Shown piece after piece: positions 1 through 4,454 of a stretch of 5,058 bases of DNA. The DNA is from Phycisphaeraceae bacterium (GTDB lineage Bacteria; Planctomycetota; Phycisphaerae; Phycisphaerales; Phycisphaeraceae): assembly GCA_020850375.1 (NCBI GenBank), contig JADZET010000359.1:1-5058 (forward strand), read 5' to 3'. Under the pieces are notes generated by a model that saw nothing but the letters and a program-made list of their open reading frames with translations, was not told the DNA's origin and ran no database searches. Positions within the stretch are counted from its first letter, which is position 1, and each line of letters starts with the position of its first letter. Position numbers and translations under genes: made by a program.

Positions 1-652
1 AGCGCTCGGCAGCCTTGGCGTCTTGCGTGCTGATCGTCAATCCCATCTCCCGGGCTTGGTGCTGCAGAGCCTCGATGCCCGCCGCGCCATCGGCCATCAG
101 GGGCAACAGCTTGGTGCCCGTCTTGCCAAAGACCTCCATCGCCATCGCCGCGCGAAGGGCCGGGTCACGGACCGATGCCAACCGATCAGCGATGCGCTTC
201 AGTTGCTCATCCGGCGAGAGGCCCTCAAGGTTCTCAGCCGTCAGCCCCAGCTTGGCCAGAGCATCGACCGCTCCAGCCGAGCCCGAGGCCGCCTCGACGA
301 GTGTCTTTTGCATCTTGCGGATCGACGTCTCGAGGTCCTCCAGGCTCATGCCCGACAATTCAGCCGCGAAGCCCAATTCGCTGAGGGATTCGACACTCAC
401 ACCCGTGCGGGCGCTCATCTTGGCCAGGTCGTCACCCATGCCGGCAAAGACCTTCGTCGCCGCCAGCAGCGGCGCCACCATCGCCGCGCCCAGGGCCGTC
501 ACCTTCAGCCCCAGGCCGCGCACCGTCTGCCCAAAGGCCTCGAGCTTGGCCTGTGCCAGGCGCAGGCCACGGATGAGCTTGCTCGAGTCCGCAAAGAGCT
601 CGACATAGGCCCGGCCGGCGCGGATGCCCCCGGAAGTTGCTGCTGGTGACAT
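1..652 (-). CDS. Phage tail tape measure protein, N-terminal part (runs off the left edge)
   Basis: The 217 residues visible are the N-terminus of a tail tape measure protein, the scaffold that sets tail length and helps genome delivery in long-tailed phages. I chose ATG at 652 because a GGAG Shine-Dalgarno (660-663) lies 7 nt upstream and there is only a 15-bp gap to the preceding stop. Residues 10-50 form an amphipathic start (AYVELFADSSKLIRGL, AQAKLEAFGQTVRGLG). A hydrophobic Ala-rich stretch follows (about 51-70, LGAAMVAPLLAAT). Next comes the segment MSARTGVSVESLSELGFAAE (79-98), characteristic of tape measure N-termini, and then MEVFGKTGTKLLPLM (172-186), another common motif of this family. 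The helical, Ala/Leu-rich composition agrees. The rest of the gene lies outside the window. Its position downstream of the tail chaperone is the canonical siphovirus order. Long plus-strand open frames over this gene are shadows. The family call is firm; the exact phage type is not determined. Confidence 0.9.
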   Translation of the reverse strand, partial: MSPAATSGGIRAGRAYVELFADSSKLIRGLRLAQAKLEAFGQTVRGLGLKVTALGAAMVAPLLAATKVFAGMGDDLAKMSARTGVSVESLSELGFAAELSGMSLEDLETSIRKMQKTLVEAASGSAGAVDALAKLGLTAENLEGLSPDEQLKRIADRLASVRDPALRAAMAMEVFGKTGTKLLPLMADGAAGIEALQHQAREMGLTISTQDAKAAER

Positions 653-659
653 GGGCGAT

Positions 660-663
660 CTCC
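660..663 (-). promoter_or_regulatory. Ribosome binding site of the tape measure gene
   Basis: GGAG on the minus strand, 7 nt before the ATG at 652. It lies in the 15-bp gap after the lipoprotein stop codon (TAA, 668-670) and decides the start of the tape measure gene. Confidence 0.6.
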
Positions 664-667
664 GTGA

Positions 668-1120
668 TTACGCCTGCCCGCTCATCTCCTTGCCCTTCTC
701 CAACCCCGCGTTGTACGAGTCCTCCTTCTCCTTGCGCAACTTGGAAACACCGAAGAACAGCCCCAGGATCCCCGTGGCCGCGGGCAGGACAGGTCCGAGC
801 ACGGGCACGCCAGCGAGCGTCGGGCCCACCTCATCCAGGGCTGAGAGCGTGAGCTGATTGAACGTCGCCCGGATGGCGTTGGCCTTGTCGATGTTGGCCT
901 TCCACTGCGAGCCCGTGCGTTGCACGTCGCTGAGCCAACCCTGGTACTCGCTCTCGGCCTCGTTGAGCGAGGTCGTCGCCGGCAACCCCACTGTCTGTTG
1001 AATGGCGTTGGGGGTGCGGACCTTGACGACGTCGCCCATGTCGAACCCAGCACAGGCGGCCAGGAGCACGGCCAGGAAGACCAGGACCACGATGAACACG
1101 ATGGTCTGCGTGCGCGTCAT
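668..1120 (-). CDS. Phage-encoded lipoprotein with a second hydrophobic segment, function unknown
   Basis: 150 aa, ATG at 1120 preceded by GGAGGT with 7-nt spacing. The N-terminus is a lipoprotein signal peptide: TRTQ, a hydrophobic core (residues 7-20, IVFIVVLVFLAVLL) and the lipobox L20-A21-A22-C23. The mature protein should therefore start at Cys23 with a lipid anchor. Residues 27-100 are polar and mostly helical. Residues 101-125 (Pro/Gly-containing, then GILGLFFGV) form a second hydrophobic segment, followed by a highly charged tail (KLRKEKED onward). This suggests a lipid-anchored protein with a C-terminal membrane contact. I do not recognise the family with confidence. It sits between the tail chaperone frames and the tape measure gene, where no core virion function is expected. 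It could be a lysis or envelope protein (spanin- or holin-like accessory), a superinfection-exclusion lipoprotein, or a lysogenic-conversion moron. The lipoprotein reading is strong; the function is inference only. Confidence 0.8.
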   Translation of the reverse strand: MTRTQTIVFIVVLVFLAVLLAACAGFDMGDVVKVRTPNAIQQTVGLPATTSLNEAESEYQGWLSDVQRTGSQWKANIDKANAIRATFNQLTLSALDEVGPTLAGVPVLGPVLPAATGILGLFFGVSKLRKEKEDSYNAGLEKGKEMSGQA

Positions 1121-1125
1121 GTGCG

Positions 1126-1332
1126 TTACCTCCGCATCTGCATGAAGGCTTGTTTGAGCACGCCCAGGTCGTCGATGGCGATGGCCTCATCGCGCTGGTC
1201 GATCCGGGCATAGGGGTCAAAGTCACGGGGTTTGAACGGCCGACTCTTCTTCGGATCTCGGTGCGTATTGGCGAGCATGGCGAGGATCGTCGACGTGTGG
1301 CTCCACGCTTGGCGGCTGCGTCCCTCGGCCAT
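1126..1332 (-). CDS. Tail assembly chaperone second frame (lambda T-like), probably made by frameshifting
   Basis: From the ATG at 1332 this encodes 68 aa: MAEGRSRQAWSHTSTILAML, then an Asn-Thr-His-Arg-Asp-Pro-Lys-Lys stretch, FKPRDFDPYA, and a C-terminal GVLKQAF. The same frame is open upstream to 1554. It reads as convincing protein from about 1416 (DDPWRLVYELAGVVGVDPGP, then LTLRELLAMAEG), with G/C at nearly all third codon positions. There is no ATG, GTG or TTG in this frame between 1554 and 1332, so the upstream part cannot be made by ordinary initiation. The frame is -1 relative to the chaperone gene, whose 3' end overlaps it. This matches the siphovirus G/GT pattern, in which a fraction of ribosomes shift to make a fusion that helps tail assembly around the tape measure. 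The ATG at 1332 has only a weak, distant GGGA, so independent translation of the short form is possible but unconvincing. I recall similar ORFs from planctomycete prophages; this needs a database check. Confidence 0.6.
   Translation of the reverse strand: MAEGRSRQAWSHTSTILAMLANTHRDPKKSRPFKPRDFDPYARIDQRDEAIAIDDLGVLKQAFMQMRR
1128..1133 (-). promoter_or_regulatory. Strong Shine-Dalgarno of the lipoprotein gene, overlapping the upstream stop codon
   Basis: GGAGGT on the minus strand, 7 nt before the ATG at 1120. The last base of the motif is the first base of the TAA stop (1126-1128) of the preceding ORF. Ribosomes ending on that ORF are therefore placed directly for initiation on the lipoprotein. 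Confidence 0.65.
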
Positions 1333-1352
1333 GGCCAGGAGTTCCCGCAGCG

Positions 1353-1841
1353 TCAGGGGCCCGGGGTCGACGCCAACGACGCCGGCAAGCTCGTAGACGA
1401 GCCGCCAAGGGTCGTCGCGACCGTGGCCTCGAGGTCGAGCCCGTCGATCCGCGTCTCGATGCGTGCCACCGCCAGGTCGATCATCCGCCGCTGCATCTGG
1501 ACGACCTTGACCAGGTCGCCGCGATGCAGCCCTCGGAAAAAATCTACGAGTTCCTCATAAAACGCCGTCTGCGCCGCCAGGATCGCATCGCCCCCCAAGG
1601 CCGCGGCGAACTGCTCGTCGCTGACGCCGCCCCCTTGCCGCTGATCCGCCTGCGGCTTGATCAGGGCGTAGATCACATCGCAGAGCAAGAGCACGTCCGT
1701 GCCCAGGCGCGTGAGCAGAGGCGGATCGCCCGCCTCGAGCTCGAGCAGGTTCACCCCCACGAGATTCCTGACGCGTTTGACCGCGTCAAGGGTGAGCTGG
1801 ATCGTCCACGACCGGCTGGCGTTGTCGGCGAAAGTTTTCAT
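1353..1841 (-). CDS. Tail assembly chaperone (lambda G-like position)
   Basis: 162 aa from ATG 1841, preceded by GAGGGG at 6-nt spacing. The open frame extends further upstream, but that part lies under the antitoxin promoter and gene and is not likely coding. The protein begins MKTFADNASRSWTIQLTLDA and continues with a helical domain: NLLELE (31-36), LLLCDVIYALIKPQAD (51-66) and FYEELVDFFRG (94-104). A Ser/Thr/Pro-rich tail ends in STPGP. Size, composition and location between the tail tube and tape measure genes fit a tail assembly chaperone, which coats the tape measure protein before tube polymerisation. The 3' part overlaps the T-like frame by at least 55 bp of convincing coding sequence. 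The Ser/Pro tail (about 1353-1400) may be a by-product of selection on the other frame. No catalytic motif is expected. The role comes from synteny plus my recognition of the N-terminal style; a sequence search would settle it. Confidence 0.7.
   Translation of the reverse strand: MKTFADNASRSWTIQLTLDAVKRVRNLVGVNLLELEAGDPPLLTRLGTDVLLLCDVIYALIKPQADQRQGGGVSDEQFAAALGGDAILAAQTAFYEELVDFFRGLHRGDLVKVVQMQRRMIDLAVARIETRIDGLDLEATVATTLGGSSTSLPASLASTPGP
1356..1365 (-). other. Candidate -1 frameshift (slippery) site at the end of the chaperone gene
   Basis: Read in the chaperone frame, the last codons are ACC CCG GGC CCC TGA. They contain two overlapping heptamers of the X XXY YYZ form: C CCG GGC (1365-1359) and G GGC CCC (1362-1356). 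A -1 slip on the second joins the complete chaperone to LTLRELLAMAEG of the downstream frame. Both frames encode Pro-Gly-Pro here. GC-only heptamers pair strongly and are not the best-known slippery sequences, so this is a candidate by pattern only. It would also leave the upstream T-frame segment (about 1416-1366) unexplained. Confidence 0.3.
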
Positions 1842-1847
1842 GTTAAG

Positions 1848-1853
1848 CCCCTC
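1848..1853 (-). promoter_or_regulatory. Ribosome binding site that fixes the chaperone start
   Basis: GAGGGG on the minus strand, 6 nt before the ATG at 1841. It lies directly beside the -35 element (1855-1860) of the divergent toxin-antitoxin promoter. The border between phage gene and cassette is therefore only a few bases wide. Confidence 0.6.
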
Positions 1854-1854
1854 A

Positions 1855-1883
1855 TTGACCGATGATAGAACGTGGTGTACACT
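1855..1883 (+). promoter_or_regulatory. Promoter of the toxin-antitoxin operon
   Basis: TTGACC (1855-1860) and TACACT (1878-1883) are separated by 17 bp. This is a good sigma70-type arrangement and predicts a transcription start near 1890. That gives a leader of about 18 nt holding the AGGAG Shine-Dalgarno (1896-1900), which is 7 nt before the antitoxin ATG at 1908. It is the only strong promoter-like sequence I noticed in the window. Confidence 0.6.
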
Positions 1884-1895
1884 TACGGTGTACAC
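1874..1895 (+). promoter_or_regulatory. Twin palindromic operator (2 x GTGTACAC) over the toxin-antitoxin promoter
   Basis: The 9-mer GGTGTACAC occurs at 1874-1882 and 1887-1895 with a 4-bp spacer. Its last 8 bases, GTGTACAC, are a perfect palindrome (1875-1882 and 1888-1895), with centres 13 bp apart. The first copy overlaps the -10 element and the second covers the predicted transcription start. Phd/YefM-type antitoxins, alone or with toxin, are known to repress their own operons by binding short palindromes at this position. Occupancy here would block RNA polymerase. Binding by this antitoxin is inferred. Confidence 0.6.
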
Positions 1896-1907
1896 AGGAG
1901 TCTGGCC

Positions 1908-2147
1908 ATGCGAAAACTCAATGCCCGCGAGGCCCGCCAGCGATTCAAGAGCATGCTTGAGGCCGCCAAGCGAGGCCAAACGACCTTGATCACCCAACGA
2001 GGCAAGACGGTGGCCCGCCTGGGACCCGTCGAGCCCGAGGAGCAGCCGGCGCTACCGGACCTGTCGAAGTTCCGCGAGTCCATCCGCGTCAAGGGCAAGC
2101 CCTCGCCCTCGACGGTCCTTGAGGAGCGGCGGAAGGCCCGGTTCTGA
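1908..2147 (+). CDS. Phd/YefM-family antitoxin
   Basis: 79 aa from ATG 1908. This start follows AGGAG at 7 nt; a GTG-initiated frame from 1872 would run through the operator and promoter and is rejected. The N-terminal half has the Phd/YefM fold signature: LNAREARQRFKSMLEAAKRG (residues 4-23), then TLITQRGKTVARLGPV (26-41). This is the usual pattern of helix, Gly, strand 'I-T-x-x-G' and 'V-A-x-L'. It should form the DNA-binding dimer. The C-terminal half (about 46-79: DLSKFRESIRVKGKPS, then VLEERRKARF) matches the flexible toxin-wrapping tail of these antitoxins, with the typical Glu-Arg-Arg ending. The stop overlaps the toxin ATG (TGATG), so the two are coupled. Expected roles are neutralising the PIN toxin and repressing the operon through the GTGTACAC sites. 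It runs antisense to the surrounding tail genes. Confidence 0.88.
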   Translation: MRKLNAREARQRFKSMLEAAKRGQTTLITQRGKTVARLGPVEPEEQPALPDLSKFRESIRVKGKPSPSTVLEERRKARF

Positions 2148-2569
2148 TGATCTACCTCGACACGAGTGTGCTGGTGCCGTGCTACTGTCCCGAAGCCCTG
2201 AGCGTCAAGGCCCAGAAGGCCGTCTCGGCGGCCAAGGGACTGTCGATCAGCCCGTTGGTGGAGGTTGAGTTCCATTCGGCTGTCGCCATGAAGGTCCGAA
2301 GCGGCGTGCTGGAAGTCCAGGGCGCCAGGCAGGCCTTGCGGATCTTTGCCGACCACCGAGCGGACGGGATCTACCAGATGGTGTCCGTCGAGGCGGCGCA
2401 GTACACGCTGGCCCAGAACTGGCTGTCGAAGTTCACCACGCCCCTGCGCACGCTTGACGCCCTTCATCTGGCCATTACCGCAAGCCACGAAGCATCGCTG
2501 CTGACGGCCGACGAAGACCTGGCGCAATCGGCCGAGCAGTTGGGCGTGAAAGTCGAGTTGGTGCGCTAG
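2147..2569 (+). CDS. vapC: PIN-domain toxin ribonuclease, VapC type
   Basis: 140 aa, the usual VapC length, starting at the ATG that shares one base with the antitoxin TGA. All four acidic residues of the PIN active site are visible: D5 in MIYLDTSVLV, E41 in SPLVEVEFHSA, D104 in LRTLDALHLA, and D122 in LLTADEDLAQSA. T120, next to the last Asp, also fits the family. PIN toxins are Mg2+-dependent endoribonucleases that typically cut tRNA or rRNA and stop translation; the target here cannot be told from sequence. The complete catalytic set and intact frame suggest an active enzyme. The partner is the Phd/YefM-type antitoxin just upstream. The gene ends 9 bp from the convergent tail tube gene, with no hairpin terminator between them. 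Prophage stabilisation or defence against other phages are plausible roles; both are inference. Confidence 0.9.
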   Translation: MIYLDTSVLVPCYCPEALSVKAQKAVSAAKGLSISPLVEVEFHSAVAMKVRSGVLEVQGARQALRIFADHRADGIYQMVSVEAAQYTLAQNWLSKFTTPLRTLDALHLAITASHEASLLTADEDLAQSAEQLGVKVELVR

Positions 2570-2578
2570 CGACGGCAT

Positions 2579-2995
2579 TCAGCTCCCTTCAATCCAATCC
2601 CTGAAGGCGGCGAGCTTGGCCGTCACGCTGACGGTGATCGCCTCTTCGAGTTGTTCGCCGCGACTGAACGACGTGATGGAAAAATCCCCGTCCGGCCCTT
2701 GGCCCCCGGCCTTGTCGAGGATCTTGAGCGCCACCGTGCCGGCCGCGAGGAAAGCGTCTTTGATGGCCGTGAATCCCGCGTCGGCGGGGTCCCAGACCAT
2801 CTCGAACTCGCAGGTACACTCGCGGAGCGTGGGGGCCGTCGCTCGCCAACCCTGGTTGGCCCGGGTGGTGACGTCGGCCTCTCCCGCCTCGAGGGTGAGT
2901 GTGACGTTGCGGACGTTGGTCATCTCAGTCGCGGCCGTGGTGCCGGCAGCGCCGAAATAGAGCTTGGCGTTCATCCCCAAGATGAAGCTGGGCAT
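2579..2995 (-). CDS. Major tail tube protein
   Basis: 138 aa from ATG 2995, with GAGAGG 8 nt upstream. The sequence has the mark of phage tail tube proteins: LGMNAKLYFG (6-15), a beta-rich stretch TNVRNVTLTLEAGEADVTTR (26-45), GWRATAPTLRE (49-59), FEMVWDPADAGFTAIKDAF (64-82) and DFSITSFSRGEQLEEAITVS (104-123). The terms 'V-T-T-R-A-N-x-G-W' and 'L-E-E-A-I-T-V-S-V-T' recur in this family. The protein is expected to polymerise as hexameric rings around the tape measure to form the tail tube. It is the last gene of the right-hand block. The next tail gene, the chaperone, begins 737 bp further on after the antisense toxin-antitoxin cassette. Confidence is high for function and moderate for the precise family. 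Confidence 0.85.
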   Translation of the reverse strand: MPSFILGMNAKLYFGAAGTTAATEMTNVRNVTLTLEAGEADVTTRANQGWRATAPTLRECTCEFEMVWDPADAGFTAIKDAFLAAGTVALKILDKAGGQGPDGDFSITSFSRGEQLEEAITVSVTAKLAAFRDWIEGS

Positions 2996-3003
2996 GGTTA
3001 GGT

Positions 3004-3009
3004 CCTCTC
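3004..3009 (-). promoter_or_regulatory. Ribosome binding site of the tail tube gene
   Basis: GAGAGG on the minus strand, 8 nt before the ATG at 2995, in the 18-bp gap after the preceding TAA stop. The tail tube is one of the most abundant virion proteins, so an independent site of good strength makes sense. Confidence 0.55.
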
Positions 3010-3013
3010 GTGG

Positions 3014-3436
3014 TTATCGTTTAACACTGTCCGCCCACATCGCCGGCAGCTTGGACTTCTCGGCCTCGAGGGCGGGGCCCATGAACGACCGCTGGCGGTA
3101 GTGTGCAGCTAAGGTCTTGCCGCGACGCTTGAGCGTGGTGGTGCCGCCATGTTCGAGCAGCGACGGCGCTTCGCCCTTGCCGAAGGGCACCGGTCCGACC
3201 ACGACGGATCGTTTGCCCGGGTCGAACCCGAAATAGATCAACCGCCGCAGCGATCCCTCGTGCGAGTGCGGCGGACTTCCGGGGGCACTGCCGCCCTTCT
3301 TCCGGCGGATGCTGCGCTTGGCCGTGGTGCGGACGAACGCGCCGAAGCGGCTCAGCACGCGCCGCGTGGTCTTGTCGACTGCGCCCAGCACCGCCGGGCG
3401 ATCGAAAAACATCGCTTTAAAGTTCACCTGGATCAC
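3014..3436 (-). CDS. HK97 gp10-like head-tail connector / minor tail protein
   Basis: 140 aa. The start is GTG at 3436, which overlaps the previous stop (GTGA). An in-frame ATG eight codons later is a less likely start because it would lose the coupling. The protein is very basic. Features seen are helix-forming residues 14-43 with RRVLSRFGAFVRTTAKRSIR, a Gly/Pro/Lys loop KKGGSAPGSPPHSHEGSLR (46-64), a strand KRSVVVGPVPFG (75-86), the LLEHGG motif (93-98), and YRQRSFMGPALE (about 113-124) near the C-terminus. The 'P-S-L-L-E-H-G-G' and 'R-x-F-M-G-P-A-L' pair is what I associate with the HK97-gp10-like neck/virion-morphogenesis family, which acts at the head-tail joint. Its place just before the tail tube gene supports this. 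Confidence 0.75.
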   Translation of the reverse strand: MIQVNFKAMFFDRPAVLGAVDKTTRRVLSRFGAFVRTTAKRSIRRKKGGSAPGSPPHSHEGSLRRLIYFGFDPGKRSVVVGPVPFGKGEAPSLLEHGGTTTLKRRGKTLAAHYRQRSFMGPALEAEKSKLPAMWADSVKR

Positions 3437-4041
3437 GCGCCCACCCCCCGCAGGAGCATGCCTGCTGCCGAAGGGAGGGCGAGTGATCCAGCCTCCCAGG
3501 CGTCGAGGAAAAACCCCGAGGTTGGGTGGGCGGAGATCAGTCCCACCCCGCCCGTGGGGTATGTGGCGTCGGTGGCCGTGCGGATGGTCACCCAGTCCGC
3601 ATCGCCGGCGGCCAGCTTCTTAAGGACCAGATGATTGCCATCCGCCTCGAACCGCAGCGACAGGGGCGGCGGCGAGGTCAGGATGGGACTGCCCAGGGGC
3701 ACCATGGCGCCGCTGTCGACCCGGATCAGCACCGCATAGCCGTAGGCGCTGCCGCCCTTGTAGTAGTAGGGGACGTAGCCGCTGCTCACGCCCTCTTGCA
3801 GGCGCAGGCCGCCGGCGAACGTGTTGGCGCTGGTCAGCGCGATCTCGGCCGGGATCTGGACCTGGGTGAACTGCTTGATGGGATCGATGCCGGCGTCGAG
3901 CCAGTGGTAGACGGTGTTGAGGCCGCCGGTGGCGAAGTTGCCGTCGGAATTGATCGTCGCCCCCAGCACCTTCACCCAGGAAGACGCCGGGTTGGCCTCG
4001 ATCGCCCCCGGAATGTTGAACAGGTCAGTCGGCACGCTCAC
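3433..4041 (-). CDS. Phage structural protein with concanavalin/laminin-G-like C-terminal region
   Basis: 202 aa from GTG 4041, which overlaps the previous stop in a GTGA quartet. A slightly longer frame start inside the upstream gene is not needed. The N-terminal half (1-100) has no family I can name; it includes a Tyr/Gly-rich stretch at 88-102. Residues 104-187 read as a jelly-roll lectin-like module: VLIRVDSG, then PPPLSLRFEADGNHLVLKKL (124-143), then TATDATYPTGGVGLIS (155-170), and SGFFLDAWEAGSL (175-187). The pattern of 'L-R-x-E-x-x-G-x-x-L-x-L-K', 'D-x-x-Y-x-x-G-x-x-G-L' and 'x-L-D-x-W-E-x-G' is typical of concanavalin-like lectin/glucanase folds. A carbohydrate-binding or virion-surface role is inferred. 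It lies between neck genes, so it could be a head fibre, a collar/whisker protein or a decoration protein. Confidence 0.65.
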   Translation of the reverse strand: MSVPTDLFNIPGAIEANPASSWVKVLGATINSDGNFATGGLNTVYHWLDAGIDPIKQFTQVQIPAEIALTSANTFAGGLRLQEGVSSGYVPYYYKGGSAYGYAVLIRVDSGAMVPLGSPILTSPPPLSLRFEADGNHLVLKKLAAGDADWVTIRTATDATYPTGGVGLISAHPTSGFFLDAWEAGSLALPSAAGMLLRGVGA

Positions 4042-4451
4042 ACCTCGAAGTAGACGATCCAGCCGCTGCACTGCACGGCCGCGCTAAGGAGCAGGGTCAA
4101 CGCTTCCCCCGTGTTGGTGGCGAACCAGTACTGCTCGCGGTCCCCCGGAACAGGCAGGACGAACCCACCATTGGCCGCCAGAGCCAGGGCGGCGCTCACG
4201 GCCGTACCCGTGTCCGCCGGGCCGGAGTAGAACGTCGCATTCACTGCCCCCGCCGCGATCAGGCACAGGCCCAGGACACACAGCTTCCTGCCCGCCACCC
4301 CGGAAAGGAGTGTGTTGCCCGCCGCGCCGTTAAAGGCGGCGTTGATCTTGGCCCGCTTGATCTCGACGATCCCGCCCGTGCAGACGAGCAGTTCACCCGC
4401 GTCGGTCACCGCCACGTCGGCTGCACCCATCCACTTCTTCGTCACGCTCAT
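4038..4451 (-). CDS. Probable virion surface/structural protein of unknown function
   Basis: 137 aa from ATG 4451, with TGAGGT 5 nt upstream that overlaps the preceding stop. The protein is beta-rich with alternating small residues. It contains GNTLLSGVAGRKLCVLGLCL (45-64), AGAVNATFYSGPADTGTAVS (67-86), LAANGGFVLPVPG (91-103) and a closing block GEALTLLLSAAVQCSGWIVY (115-134). The run of 'A-G-A-V-N-x-T-F-x-S-G', 'L-A-A-N-G-G-F-V-L-P' and 'G-E-A-L-x-L-x-L-S-A-A-V-Q' is one I recognise from phage structural-region hypotheticals, where it looks like a small jelly-roll or fibre-type domain. No signal peptide; the hydrophobic stretch 56-69 looks like strands, not a membrane span. It probably works with the lectin-like protein that follows and overlaps it by 4 bp. 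Confidence 0.6.
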   Translation of the reverse strand: MSVTKKWMGAADVAVTDAGELLVCTGGIVEIKRAKINAAFNGAAGNTLLSGVAGRKLCVLGLCLIAAGAVNATFYSGPADTGTAVSAALALAANGGFVLPVPGDREQYWFATNTGEALTLLLSAAVQCSGWIVYFEV

Positions 4452-4454
4452 GGC

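Noticed and set aside
15..649. Long plus-strand open frames of 197 and 208 codons
   Set aside because: They lie over the tape measure gene on the other strand. Their translations are Arg/Ser/Ala- or Gln/Arg/His-rich without recognisable domains, whereas the minus strand gives a clear tape measure N-terminus. High GC produces such shadows.
1223..1408. Minus-strand 61-codon frame, third frame over the chaperone/T overlap
   Set aside because: Arg/Pro-rich and without motif. The other two minus frames explain the region.
1855..1905. Minus-strand promoter for the chaperone gene (TATCAT-like box on the reverse strand)
   Set aside because: No acceptable -35 lies at the right distance, and the strand-specific match is weak compared with the plus-strand TTGACC/TACACT pair.
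1872..1907. Upstream GTG start extending the antitoxin by 12 residues
   Set aside because: It would begin inside the -10 region and upstream of the predicted transcription start. The ATG at 1908 has AGGAG at good spacing and gives the usual Phd/YefM length.
1842..1997. N-terminal extension of the chaperone frame to 1997
   Set aside because: The extension is antisense to the antitoxin and its promoter. The ATG at 1841 has its own GAGGGG site and gives the expected protein start.
1883..2578. Minus-strand open frame of 231 codons opposite the toxin-antitoxin genes
   Set aside because: The plus strand holds two proteins with intact family motifs. The minus frame gives an Arg/Gln/Gly-rich sequence without recognisable features and would leave the promoter and operator unexplained.
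2560..2600. Bidirectional terminator between the convergent toxin and tail tube genes
   Set aside because: Only 9 bp separate the stops, and I see no stem with a T-run on either strand.
3526..4053. Plus-strand open frame of 175 codons
   Set aside because: It is antisense to the lectin-like gene, is rich in Gly/Asp/Arg/His from complementary codons, and shows no motif. The minus-strand frame is coupled to both neighbours.
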